Origin: Trichopria drosophilae
Taxonomy: Eukaryota > Arthropoda > Insecta > Hymenoptera > Diapriidae
Reading direction: 5' to 3'
Assembly (NCBI GenBank): GCA_030407085.1
Contig: CM059582.1
Location: forward strand, 12,071,501-12,135,500
DNA length: 64,000 bases
The position numbers were made by a program, and so were the translations under genes. Of the stretch, positions 1-13,156 are shown piece by piece. The notes beneath the pieces were generated by a model, which worked only from the letters and a program-made list of their open reading frames with translations, was not told where the DNA came from and made no database searches. Each line of letters opens with the position of its first letter. Position 1 is the first letter of the stretch.

Positions 1-722
1 CCTAGTATTCCCAAATATTCCCAAGTATTTCCAAATATTCCCAAATATTTCCGAGTATTCCCAAATATTCTTACATATTCCCAAGTATTTCCAAATATTC
101 CCTGATATTTTCGAGTATTCCCAAATATTCCCAAGTATTTCCAAATATTCCCGAGTATTTCCAAATATTCCCTAGTATTTCCAAATATTCCCGAGTATTC
201 CCAAATATTTCCGAGTATTCCCATGTATTCTTACATATTCCCAAGTATTTCCAAATATTCCCTGATATTTTCGAGTATTTCCAGATATTCCTGAGTATTT
301 CCAAATATTCCCTAGTATTCCCAAATATTCCCTAGTATTTCCAAATATTCCCTAGTATTCCCAAATATTCCCAAATATTCCCAAATATTTCCGAGTATTC
401 CCAAATATTCCCTGATATTTTCGAGTACTTCCAGATATTCCTGAGTATTTCCAAATATTCCTTAGTATTCCCAAATATTCCCCAGCATTTCTAAATATTC
501 CCTGATATTTTCAAGTATTTCCAAATATTTCCGAGTATTCCCAAGTATTTTCAAATATTCCCTGGTATTTTCGAGTATTTCCAGATATTCCTAAGTATTT
601 CCAAATATTCCCTAGTATTTCCAAATATTCCCGAGTATTTCCAAATATTCCCGAGTATTCCCAAGTATTCTTACATATTCCCAAGTATTTCCAAATATAT
701 ATCCGAGTATTCCCAAGTATTC

Positions 723-1306
723 TTACATATTCCCAAGTATTTCCAAATATATCCGAGTATTCCCAAGTATTTCCAATCTTTTCCATCTTTTCGAGTATTT
801 CCAGATATTCCCGAGTATTCCGAAATATTTCCGAGTATTCCCAAGTATTCTTACATATTCCCAAGTATTTCTAAATAAGCCTGAGTATTCCCTGATATTT
901 TCCAGTATTTCCAGATATTCCCTAGTATTCCCAAATATTTCCAAGTATTTCCAAATATTTCCGAGTATTCCCAAATACTTCCGAGTATTCCCAAGTATTC
1001 TTACATATTCCCAAGTATTTCCAAATATTCCCTGATATGTTCGAGTATTTCCAAATATATATCCGAGTATTCCCAAGTATTCTTACATATTCCCAAGTAT
1101 TTCCAAATATATCCGAGTATTCCCAAGTATTTCCAAATATTCCCTGATATTTCCGAGTATTCCCAAGTATTCTTACATATTTCCAAGTATTTCCGAATAT
1201 TCCCTAGTATTTCCAAATATTCCCGAGTATTCCCAAATATTTCCGAGTATTCCCAAATATTCCCTGATATTTTCGAGTACTTCCAGATATTCCTGAATAT
1301 TTCCAA
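723..1306. repeat. satellite higher-order repeat block, copy A
   Basis: This block carries rare variants that break the 10-bp pattern: CCAATCTTTTCCATCTTTTC near 767 and TTCTAAATAAGCCTGAGTAT near 870. The same ordered variants recur 2482 bp and 3874 bp further on, so this is a higher-order unit within the satellite. Confidence 0.85.
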
Positions 1307-3204
1307 ATATTCCCTAGTATTCCCAAATATTCCCCAGCATTTCTAAATATTCCCTGATATTTTCAAGTATTTCCAAATATTTCCGAGTATTCCCAAGTAT
1401 TTTCAAATATTCCCTGGTATTTTCGAGTATTTCCAGATATTCCTAAGTATTTCCAAATATTCCCTAGTATTTCCAAATATTCCCGAGTGTTCCCATGTAT
1501 TCTTACATATTCCCAAGTATTTCCAAATATTCCCTGATATTTTCGAGTATTTCCAGATATTCCCGAGTATTTCCAAATATTCCCTAGTATTCCCAAATAT
1601 TCCCTAGTACTCCCAAATATTCCCAAGTATTTCCAAATATTCCCGAGTATTCCGAAATATTTCCGTGTATTTCCAGATATTCATAAGTATTTCCAAATAT
1701 TCCCTAGTATTTCCAAATATTCCCGAGTATTCCCAAATATTTCCGAGTATTCCCATGTATTCTTACATATTCCCAAGTATTTCCAAATATTCCCTGATAT
1801 TTTCGAGTATTTCCAGATATTCCTGAGTATTTCCAAATACTCCTTAGTATTCCCAAATATTCCCAAGTATTTCCAAATATTCCCTAGTATTCCCAAATAT
1901 TCCCAAGTATTTCCAAATATTCCCAAATATTTCCGAGTATTCCCAAATATTCTTACATATTCCCAAGTATTTCCAAATATTCCCTAGTATTCCCAAATAT
2001 TCCCAAGTATTTCCAAATATTCCCAAATATTTCCGAGTATTCCCAAATATTCTTACATATTCCCAAGTATTTCCAAATATTCCCTGATATTTTCGAGTAT
2101 TCCCAAATATTCCCAAGTATTTCCAAATATTCCCGAGTATTCCGAAATATTTCCGAGTATTTCCAGATATTCCCGAGTATTCCCAAATATTTCCGAGTAT
2201 TCCCATGTATTCTTACATATTCCCAAGTATTTCCAAATATTCCCTGATATTTTCGAGTATTTCCAGATATTCCTGAGTATTTCCAAATATTCCCTAGTAT
2301 TCCCAAATATTCCCAAGTATTTCCAAATATTCCCTAGTATTCCCACATATTCCCAAATATTCCCAAATATTTCCGAGTATTCCCAAATATTCCCTGATAT
2401 TTTCGAGTACTTCCAGATATTCCTGAGTATTTCCAAATATTCCTTAGTATTCCCAAATATTCCCCAGCATTTCTAAATATTCCCTGATATTTTCAAGTAT
2501 TTCCAAATATTTCCGAGTATTCCCAAGTATTTTCAAATATTCCCTGGTATTTTCGAGTATTTCCAGATATTCCTAAGTATTTCCAAATATTCCCTAGTAT
2601 TTCCAAATATTCCCGAGTATTCCCAAATATTTCCGAGTATTCCCATGTATTCTTACATATTCCCAAGTATTTCCAAATATTCCCTGGTATTTTCGAGTAT
2701 TTCCAGATATTCCTAAGTATTTCCAAATATTCCCTAGTATTCCCAAATATTCCCAAGTATTTCCAAATATTCCCTAGTATTCCCAAGTATTTCCAAATAT
2801 TCCCGAGTATTCCGAAATATTTCCGAGTATTCCCAAGTATTCTTACATATTCCCAATTATTTCCAAATATTCCCTGATATTTTCGAGTATTCCCAAATAT
2901 TTCCGAGTATTCCCAAGTATTTCCAAATATTCCCGAGTATTCCCAAATATTTCCGAGTATTCCCAAGTATTCTTACATATTCCCAAGTATTTCCAAATAT
3001 ATCCGAGTATTCCCAAGTATTTCCAAATATTCCCTGATATTTCCGAGTATTCCCAAGTATTCTTACATATTTCCAAGTATTTCCAAATATTCCCTAGTAT
3101 TTCCAAATATTCCCGAGTATTTCCAAATATTCCCGAGTATTCCCAAGTATTCTTACATATTCCCAAGTATTTCCAAATATATATCCGAGTATTCCCAAGT
3201 ATTC

Positions 3205-3788
3205 TTACATATTCCCAAGTATTTCCAAATATATCCGAGTATTCCCAAGTATTTCCAATCTTTTCCATCTTTTCGAGTATTTCCAGATATTCCCGAGTAT
3301 TCCGAAATATTTCCGAGTATTCCCAAGTATTCTTACATATTCCCAAGTATTTCTAAATAAGCCTGAGTATTCCCTGATATTTTCCAGTATTTCCAGATAT
3401 TCCCTAGTATTCCCAAATATTTCCAAGTATTTCCAAATATTTCCGAGTATTCCCAAATACTTCCGAGTATTCCCAAGTATTCTTACATATTCCCAAGTAT
3501 TTCCAAATATTCCCTGATATGTTCGAGTATTTCCAAATATATATCCGAGTATTCCCAAGTATTCTTACATATTCCCAAGTATTTCCAAATATATCCGAGT
3601 ATTCCCAAGTATTTCCAAATATTCCCTGATATTTCCGAGTATTCCCAAGTATTCTTACATATTTCCAAGTATTTCCGAATATTCCCTAGTATTTCCAAAT
3701 ATTCCCGAGTATTCCCAAATATTTCCGAGTATTCCCAAATATTCCCTGATATTTTCGAGTACTTCCAGATATTCCTGAATATTTCCAA
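3205..3788. repeat. satellite higher-order repeat block, copy B
   Basis: Near-identical to the block at 723-1306, including both marker variants, at an offset of 2482 bp. The preceding sequence is not identical for the full 2.5 kb, so duplication was segmental rather than a regular tandem. Confidence 0.85.
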
Positions 3789-4596
3789 ATATTCCCTAGT
3801 ATTCCCAAATATTCCCCAGCATTTCTAAATATTCCCTGGTATTTTCAAGTATTTCCAAATATTTCCGAGTATTCCCAAGTATTTTCAAATATTCCCTGGT
3901 ATTTTCGAGTATTTCCAGATATTCCTAAGTATTTCCAAATATTCCCTAGTATTTCCAAATATTCCCGAGTATTCCCAAATATTTCCGAGTATTCCCATGT
4001 ATTCTTACATATTCCCAAGTATTTCCAAATATTCCCTGATATTTTCGAGTATTTCCAGATATTCCTGAGTATTTCCAAATATTCCCTAGTATTCCCAAAT
4101 ATTCCCAAGTATTTCCAAATATTCCCTAGTATTCCCAAGTATTTCCAAATATTCCCGAGTATTCCGAAATATTTCCGAGTATTCCCAAGTATTCTTACAT
4201 ATTCCCAATTATTTCCAAATATTCCCTGATATTTTCGAGTATTCCCAAATATTTCCGAGTATTCCCAAGTATTTCCAAATATTCCCGAGTATTCCCAAAT
4301 ATTTCCGAGTATTCCCAAGTATTCTTACATATTCCCAAGTATTTCCAAATATTCCCTGATATTTTCGAGTATTCCCAAGTATTTCCAAATATATCCGAGT
4401 ATTCCCAAGTATTTCCAAATATTCCCTGATATTTCCGAGTATTCCCAAGTATTCTTACATATTTCCAAGTATTTCCAAATATTCCCTAGTATTTCCAAAT
4501 ATTCCCGAGTATTTCCAAATATTCCCGAGTATTCCCAAGTATTCTTACATATTCCCAAGTATTTCCAAATATATATCCGAGTATTCCCAAGTATTC

Positions 4597-5180
4597 TTAC
4601 ATATTCCCAAGTATTTCCAAATATATCCGAGTATTCCCAAGTATTTCCAATCTTTTCCATCTTTTCGAGTATTTCCAGATATTCCCGAGTATTCCGAAAT
4701 ATTTCCGAGTATTCCCAAGTATTCTTACATATTCCCAAGTATTTCTAAATAAGCCTGAGTATTCCCTGATATTTTCCAGTATTTCCAGATATTCCCTAGT
4801 ATTCCCAAATATTTCCAAGTATTTCCAAATATTTCCGAGTATTCCCAAATACTTCCGAGTATTCCCAAGTATTCTTACATATTCCCAAGTATTTCCAAAT
4901 ATTCCCTGATATGTTCGAGTATTTCCAAATATATATCCGAGTATTCCCAAGTATTCTTACATATTCCCAAGTATTTCCAAATATATCCGAGTATTCCCAA
5001 GTATTTCCAAATATTCCCTGATATTTCCGAGTATTCCCAAGTATTCTTACATATTTCCAAGTATTTCCAAATATTCCCTAGTATTTCCAAATATTCCCGA
5101 GTATTCCCAAATATTTCCGAGTATTCCCAAATATTCCCTGATATTTTCGAGTACTTCCAGATATTCCTGAGTATTTCCAA
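4597..5180. repeat. satellite higher-order repeat block, copy C
   Basis: Third copy of the block, 1392 bp after copy B. It differs from A and B at a few positions. Spacing between copies is unequal (2482 and 1392 bp), which suggests unequal exchange or segmental duplication. Confidence 0.85.
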
Positions 5181-7600
5181 ATATTCCCTAGTATTCCCAA
5201 ATATTCTCCAGCATTTCTAAATATTCCCTGATATTTTCAAGTATTTCCAAATATTTCCGAGTATTCCCAAGTATTTTCAAATATTCCCTGGTATTTTCGA
5301 GTATTTCCAGATATTCCTAAGTATTTCCAAATATTCCCTAGTATTTCCAAATATTCCCGAGTATTCCCAAATATTCCCTGATATTTTCGAGTACTTCCAG
5401 ATATTCCTGAGTATTTCCAAATATTCCCTAGTATTCCCAAATATTCCCCAGCATTTCTAAATATTCCCTGATATTTTCAAGTATTTCCAAATATTTCCGA
5501 GTATTCCCAAGTATTTTCAAATATTCCCTGGTATTTTCGAGTATTTCCAGATATTCCTAAGTATTTCCAAATATTCCCTAGTATTTCCAAATATTCCCGA
5601 GTATTCCCAAATATTTCCGAGTATTCCCATGTATTCTTACATATTCCCAAGTATTTCCAAATATTCCCTGATATTTTCGAGTATTTCCAGATATTCCTGA
5701 GTATTTCCAAATATTCCCTAGTATTCCCAAATATTCCCAAGTATTTCCAAATATTCCCTAGTATTCCCAAGTATTTCCAAATATTCCCGAGTATTCCGAA
5801 ATATTTCCGAGTATTCCCAAGTATTCTTACATATTCCTAAGTATTTCCAAATATTCCCTGATATTTTCGAGTATTCCCAAATATTTCCGAGTATTCCCAA
5901 GTATTTCCAAATATTCCCGAGTATTCCCAAATATTTCCGAGTATTCCCAAGTATTCTTACATATTCCCAAGTATTTCCAAATATTCCCTGATATTTTCGA
6001 GTATTCCCAAGTATTTCCAAATATATCCGAGTATTCCCAAGTATTTCCAAATATTCCCTGATATTTTCGAGTATTTCCAAATATTCCCTACTATTCCCAA
6101 ATATTCCCCAGCATTTCTAAATATTCCCTGATATTTTCAAGTATTTCCAAATATTTCCGAGTATTCCCAAGTATTTTCAAATATTCCCTGGTATTTTCGA
6201 GTATTTCCAGATATTCCTAAGTATTTCCAAATATTCCCTAGTATTCCCAAATATTCCCTGATATTTTCGAGTACTTCCAGATATTCCTGAGTATTTCCAA
6301 ATATTCCCTAGTATTCCCAAATATTCCCCAGCATTTCTAAATATTCCCTGATATTTTCAAGTATTTCCAAATATTTCCGAGTATTCCCAAGTATTTTCAA
6401 ATATTCCCTGGTATTTTCGAGTATTTCCAGATATTCCTAAGTATTTCCAAATATTCCCGAGTATTCCCAAATATTTCCGAGTATTCCCAAGTATTCTTAC
6501 ATATTCCCAAGTATTTCCAAATATTCCCTGATATTTTCGAGTATTCCCAAATATTTCCGAGTATTCCCAAGTATTTCCAAATATTCCCGAGTATTCCCAA
6601 ATATTTCCGAGTATTCCCAAGTATTCTTACATATTCCCAAGTATTTCCAAATATTCCCGAGTATTCCCAAATATTCCCTAGTATTTCCAGATATTCCTAA
6701 GTATTTCCAAATATTCCCTAGTATTTCCAAATATTCCCGAGTATTCCCAAATATTTCCGAGTATTCCCAAGTATTCTTACATATTCCCGAGCATTTCCAA
6801 ATATTCCCTGATATTTTCGAGTATTCCCAAATATTTCCGAGTATTCCCAAGTATTCTTACATATTCCCAAGTATTTCCAAATATATCCGAGTATTCCCAA
6901 GTATTCTTACATATTCCCAAGTATTTCCAAATATTCCCTAGTATTTCCAAATATTCCCGAGTATTCCCAAATATTTCCGAGTATTCCCAAGTATTCTTAC
7001 ATATTCCCAAGTATTTCCAAATATGCCCGAGTATTCCCAAATATTTCCGTGTATTCCCATGTATTCTTACATATTCCCAAGTATTTCCAAATATTCCCTG
7101 ATATTTTCGAGTATTTCCAGATATTCCTGAGTATTTCCAAATATTCCCTAGTATTCCCAAATATTCCCAAGTATTTCCAAATATTCCCTAGTATTCCCAA
7201 GTATTTCCAAATATTCCCAAATATTCTTACATATTCCCAAGTATTTCCAAATATTCCCAAATATTCTTACATATTCCCAAGTATTTCCAAATATTCCCTG
7301 ATATTTTCGAGTATTTCCAAATATTCCCTGATATTTTCGAGTATTTCCAGATATTCCTGAGTATTTCCAAATATTCCCAAGTATTTCCAAATATTCCCTA
7401 GTATTCCCAAATATTCCCAAGTATTTCCAAATATTCCCAAATATTTCCGAGTATTCCCAAATATTTCCGAGTATTCCCAAGTATTTCCAAATATTCCCGA
7501 GTATTCCCAAATATTCCCAAGTATTTCCAAATATTCCCGAGTATTCCCAAATATTCCCAAGTATTTCCAAATATTCCCGAGTGTTCCCTATTATTCCCGA

Positions 7601-8904
7601 GTATTCCAGCTCAAATGTACAGGTATTCCCACCAGTGGTTGACCCCTCGAAGCATACTTAAGTAATTGTTTCTTAAAACGAAGTGACGATCGCATTGAAA
7701 ATTTTCTTATTAAAACATAAAAACCAATTTCTTCCTTGAAATTTGTAAACTTTAATGTCTTAGAGTTGCACAAGGAATATCCTCATATTTTTTTCAACAT
7801 TTCTTGTATACAAATTTTGAAAATAGAAAGTTGACAAATTTTGGAGTAGTTTTTGAGAAATTTTAAGACATTTTTGTTTTTATTTAAAATTTGTTTAAGA
7901 CTGTACGTTTCAAAATGTTCCATTCATTTCATTATGTAACTTTGGAATTCAGTTCCTTCCTCCACTCAAAAATTAAGTTTCGGCTCATTTAAAAGAGTTG
8001 TAGCTGTGTGATTCGTTTTTTTTGTATTTAGTTTAGTATATTTAGTTTTGATTTTAATTCTTTTTCTTTTCTTTTTTCTCTACTTAATAATTTGTATTAT
8101 TTATGATATTATGTATAATTTTAGTAAAAGGTTAGTCTCATTGATTTTGTAAAATAAAATAAAAATAAAATTATATTTTACAATATGTAAAAGAAACAAA
8201 AATCTTAGAAAAAAAATGTTGAGGGATTAAGACATTATTGTTTTATAGAAACTCGCTGTAGAGTTTACAGTTTTCAAGAAAAAAAATGATAAGTTTTAAA
8301 AAGACATTTTTTATTATCTGGTCGATTATGTAGACTAGTAAACATATTATCAATTCAAGTCGATTTGAATCTACCCATAAGTATTGTTAAAAATAATTTG
8401 GAAAGGACAATTCTTTCCTTTGAATAAAATCTTCCTTTTTGCTACTGATTAATTGTAGTATATTATTGTTATAAATAAATAAATTATATATTTTAATAAA
8501 CAAGATTTTTAGTTTACTTTGATGTATTTACTTTAAGTTTAGACTTTAAAAACGCAATCTCTATCGGATTTGAAATGTCAGTTATTTAGAGAACGAAAAA
8601 TGTTTTTATGAACACAATTTCTACTTTTTATACACCACGACCAAAGCGTAAATAAAAATAATTTTTTAACATTTAGACTTTAGAACTGCGATTCTACTAT
8701 TCCAAAAATTAAGAAAATTAGTTAGTTATACGAGAATTTAATAAAATAATTTGTGTTTACTTTATAAATGTCTTTTATTCCTAATCGATTCCATCGCCAC
8801 TTTAATAAATCATAACACAAACTACCATGTACTTCATGAATTAAAAACAGTTGTAAAAAAGTTATTAAATTAGTAAAACCTAAAAAAATAAAAGAAATAC
8901 TTAC
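7601..8904. other. AT-rich intron sequence of virilizer, nothing recognised
   Basis: This stretch lies between the end of the satellite and the exon 3 splice donor of virilizer. It is strongly AT-rich with stops in all frames. I found no open frame resembling the missing carboxy-terminal part of virilizer and no transposon ends. Confidence 0.6.
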
Positions 8905-11900
8905 TAAAAGGCTGTTTCGTCTTAGCTGCTGGCACCGCATTTTGTTTCTGTTGCGCATCTCTCGATTCTTGATCATCATTTTGTCCTTTTCCCTGCGTCA
9001 CATCATCCGGCAACATTTTTGAAATTACTTGTTGAGCTGCCGCCAGTAAATCAAAATTAGCCGGCAATAGTTCTGTTACCAGTCCTAACAAATCCACCGT
9101 ATTGTTCATTCTATCCTCGATTGCTTCTATTAACGACAGTCTTGCTTTCTTTTCTTTCGGTTCGCTCGAGTCTGCGGGACACCTCTGAGCAAATTGATTC
9201 AATAATGCTTCTGGAGTTTTTAATAACGGTTCCAACATTTCTGGTACCGGTTCTTTTTCTTCTTTCTCTTCCAGTACCTGCAATGCTTCCACTAATTCCG
9301 CAGCACGACGAATTTTTTCTAGTGGATGATTTCCCTTTTCCCACGACAACAATGTCGATAATTGCGACATTTTTAAATGCAAACTCCTTTCAGGCATTTT
9401 ACTCGAAATTAGTGAATCGAGAAAAGCGATCGTTGGTTCTGCCAATGTTGGATCACTCTCTTCGTCTGATTTCTCCAGTGACGCTACGTGTTCCAAAAGG
9501 GATCGTAACGCATCAGGATTATTCTCGAGGCAACTTTTTACATGATATAAACCGTAATTGTGACTTATAAGGGAGGAAAGTATTCGTAACGCAGTTTCCA
9601 CAAGGTCTAAAGGATACTTCGGAGCACTCGTCAATATTTCAATCACCGCTGCAACAATCGTCAGTAACGGTTCTTTGCTCGGCACTGAATGCGACAAGTT
9701 CTTTTCTACACTATTTTCAGTCTCGTCCTCCTGCACTAAACTGAGTTTGTAATCGCATAGAGTCTCAAAAATGTCTAAAATTTCTCTTTGTACAACTGCG
9801 TTAGTCGTATTCCTCAACGCTGTACACATCATCTCTATCACCGGAGGATATTTCTGATCCGACTTGACTTGTGCTCTCGACGCAGGACTCGTTAGGGTCA
9901 AAATTGTTGCTTTAGTCGGAGCATGCCTTGCCAAATCCCCCACAAGTGCAAGAATCGGAACGTTACTTTCCAATGGATTCCCCGACAGTACTCCATCCAA
10001 CAAACATCGTCCGACTAGTAATGCAGTCGGAGCTGCTAAGTCGCTCAGTTGTTTACAAACTATCGAAACCAACATCAAAAGTTCTTTATTCCAACTGGCA
10101 CACAATAACCTTAAAGTTTCCGTCAAACTTCCTGCTTGTGCCTGAAGATGAGCCGACCAAAGTTTTCTTAGACCCAGAGCTCGACGTGAGTCTCTGCGGA
10201 GGTCTTTAGAGGTTAGGATTGGTGGCAACAACCTCGCTAACAATTTCAAACCCGGAACAAAATTTGCAGGACTTGACGATACCATTTTTAAGACTTCTCC
10301 CAACATTTGAGTCCATAAAGATTTTGCAACATTACCCGAACCGTCAGAATCAACAGCGTTTGTAAAAACTAACAAAGTTTCGACAATTTCCTCTGAGAGA
10401 ATGTTCGAGGATTTAGTGGCAGGTATCGCATGTACGAGACAGTAAACACAGAGGAGAGGAACGACTGCAGTCAAGTCTTTGAATCCTATCGCCATGCACT
10501 TCACAAGACGTTCGAGTAAAACTCTCGTAAGTTTCGCGCACGGAAGTAACAACGATATGAGACCGAGACGTCTACGACCTGTCAACGAAGCACGATACAT
10601 CGATGGCAGTTCGTAAAACCTTGTGACATTCGTCATCACTGCCATCAACGCAGTTAGACCGTCCGCAGCAAAAAGTTGCGTTAATGCATTTCGGTGTTTT
10701 AACTCGACATACGGTTCCATCGGATCGATATCATCGTTCGAAGGAAAAACTAATCGATGGAGGATTCTGCATGCAGTAATTAAATCACCCGGTAATGTCG
10801 CAGCTTTCTCAGAATTCTTGCGAATGATCGCCACTAGCGAAGACACGTCGCCATAGTTCCAACTTGAACTCTGCGCCGCAACACTCAGGAACGATGACAC
10901 TTCTCGCAGTGACGATTGATTCCTTGCTTGATCCAGTAGCAATGCAGCACGATTTTGAAACACTTCCACTTCGTCCGAATACTTTACGATTGTTGTTATA
11001 ATTTCTGAGGCAAATTCGCACAAATCGTTGTCGTACAAACACGGAATGAGAATGTCGAGGAAATTACCCATTGGTAAAACAGTAATTATCGCTCGAGTTC
11101 CTTCCGGATAGACCAGAAACGAATGAAGTTTTTTTACTGGTATCCAACTGTTCGATGTCGCGCACTGAATAAGACACTGCACTACCTGCAACTGCCAAGC
11201 TAGGTTAGCTCCGATTCCAGGTTCTTCATATCGCAGAGCTTTTAGTAACGATTTAGTCACTTCTGCGTCCTTCAAAAGGTATAACAGACCTTCGCGAGAG
11301 TTTGATAACCGTGATAATAAGCGTCGAGTCACTTTTATCAAGTTCGTTTTAGATTCCGGAGAGCAAAGAATCAACAACAATCGTTTAGCAAGGTTATGAT
11401 GTTCGAAGTAAACGATCAAATGTTTTCGAGGATTTCTCGTATGTTCGCGATCGAATTCCATTTGGGCGCTGGCAGGTAACTGACGTTTCGGTTGCGCCAT
11501 CAGCGTCGGAGAGTACATGTAAGCACTCGTCAGTTCGCTCAGCACTATTTCGGATAATTCGCCGCTTAGAGAATCGTAGACATGAACTTTACGAAGGAGT
11601 GAACTCAAGGCGTATTTTAACCTCACTAACTTAGCTGTATCCAACATCGTCAGAGCAGATCTGTACAGATCGCTGTTGACTTTTAAAAATTCTTCGACTA
11701 TTGCAGGGCTTATTAATGCTGCATCCAACGCACGAATTGCAGCGAGTTTCACTGGGAGGGCAACATTTTCTCGCATACATAACGAAAGAAGTTTTTGTGG
11801 TGCGTTCACTTTTAGGAGTATTTCAGGTCCGGTTTGTAATCGACACAGAGCTTCGGCTAGACGAACACCAACTTTCACATGTCGCACTTTGTAGGCTGGT

Positions 11901-13156
11901 TGCGGCTGCGAACATGCCAATTCAACGTTTAGACCGGTTTCGACAATGTCGGAAAGATTCTTAACGTCGGAGGTGTCGCATTCGAATTTTGACAGTGTCG
12001 CGCTAAGACTTTCACAATTATGCACAAATGTTTCCTTTTCTTGCCCTGTAGAATTGGAAAAATTCGTCACTGATTTCGCTAACGATTGGATGGTGTCTCG
12101 TAACTTTTCAACTGCGATGCTGTCAAGTTTTTCTTCGAAGACGTTTAGGGAGAGTGTTTCTATGTTAATTAGGTTAGGTGGATTTATCGCGTATAATTCC
12201 TCGGCTAGTTGAGCTTCGCGTTCGTAGTCGACGGCACTTGGCTCGTCTGCCATTATGTCTTCATCGGAGAGGATAGGTTCGAAAGGTTCGATAGCTTCCG
12301 ATTCGATTACTTCTCGTTCAGCTTCCTCTTCTTCGGCAGAAATCGATTCGGGACTCAAAGACACTAAAGATTCCGACGGAGGCGACGAGGGACGTTTCGT
12401 ACCTTTTCGAGGCGCTGGTGGAGGCGTTTCGGGTTTCGGTGGCTCTATTGGTGGTTTTGCAGGTTCCGTTACGGTGACAGGTACCAATACAGGCGGAGGT
12501 GTCGCAATCGGTTTTTCCGGAACTGTCGCATGGGTTTGATTCTCGTAAAACCATTCTGGAGGAGGTTCGGGTGCTGGAACAGGTACTTCTTCCTTGACAG
12601 GTACAGTCGGAGTTGGTTGAAGCGGAGGTGCGATTTCTTGAATGTTGCTTAAAACTTTTGTTAGAGTGCCGTAAACGGCTAAAGTTATTGCTTTGTACCA
12701 TCCTCGCAAAACTAATCCGTCTGTTGGTAAATGTTTCCGTTCGCACTCTAACTGAATGTGTACATTTTGTTTGTACTCGAGACCACCGAGAGATTCGAAC
12801 GTGGAAGGTCCAGGTTTGCTCAAATCGTTTACGAAGAATTCTATTTCGAATTGTGACGGATTTGTTGCCCTGTAATAATTTTTTGTTATTCGTTATACAA
12901 TTTTGTTGTACGAAATATGAAACGTACCCAAGTCGAACACCGCCAGGAAAATCAGCTTTGACTCGAGCTCCGAGTGGAATGATTCTGACTTCGCTGATGA
13001 ACACAGGTTTCGGAAATTGCACCAAGTCTAAATTTAGTTCCTGGAAATTAAAAAATACTTGAAATGTCATAGTTGGGTGTTAAATAAAGAAATATTTACC
13101 GTTTCCGATACGTCGTGGGCAAACGTATCGAAGAAAAGCAATTCCGTGTTATCCAT
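8905..13156 (-). CDS. vir: virilizer (VIRMA homologue), N6-methyladenosine writer subunit, three exons, 3' part missing
   Basis: Exons run 13156-13100 (MDNTELLFFDTFAHDVSET), 13040-12928 and 12869-8905. Donors (GTAAAT, GTACGT, GTAAGT) and acceptors (CCAG, ACAG) are visible and phases match (phase 0, then phase 2 restoring a Gly codon). The joined product is about 1378 residues. The start contains the conserved virilizer block ELLFFDTFAHD, then LDLVQFPKPVFISEVRIIPL and FPGGVRLG. A proline-rich, then acidic linker follows at about residues 160-290, then a long helical repeat-like region. Family knowledge: virilizer is the large scaffold of the nuclear m6A methyltransferase complex, with WTAP/Fl(2)d and Hakai, and in flies it acts in Sex-lethal splicing. 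Fly and human proteins exceed 1800 residues, so about 400-500 residues are missing; exon 3 ends at a good donor, so the rest lies past the satellite, outside this window. Reading through the donor would stop at 8870. Confidence 0.95.

Larger units (their letters stand above)
1..7600. repeat. 10-bp-periodic satellite array inside a virilizer intron
   Basis: The whole stretch is made of variants of a 10-bp word (TATTCCCAAA, TATTTCCAAG, TATTCCCGAG and similar), usually alternating as a 20-bp pair. It runs off the left edge and ends abruptly near 7600, where ordinary unique sequence begins. Ten bases is one more than a multiple of three, so each reading frame repeats every 30 bp; on the minus strand the common variants contain no stop codon. 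This yields long spurious open frames of decapeptides such as GNTREYLEIL, which I do not regard as genes. No transposon ends or flanking duplication are visible. Because virilizer exon 3 ends in a splice donor at 8905 and the rest of that gene is not seen between here and there, the array most likely lies in a virilizer intron. Confidence 0.97.

Noticed and set aside
71..7570. Many minus-strand open frames of 60-167 codons with WKY/REY repeats
   Set aside because: They are products of the 10-bp satellite, overlap in several frames at once and carry no other features of a gene.
1..7600. CRISPR-like array of short repeats
   Set aside because: There are no unique spacers; units are contiguous variants of one word, and the DNA is clearly eukaryotic.
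9111..13070. Several shorter frames on both strands overlapping virilizer
   Set aside because: Shadows of the conserved minus-strand virilizer frame; none resembles a known protein.
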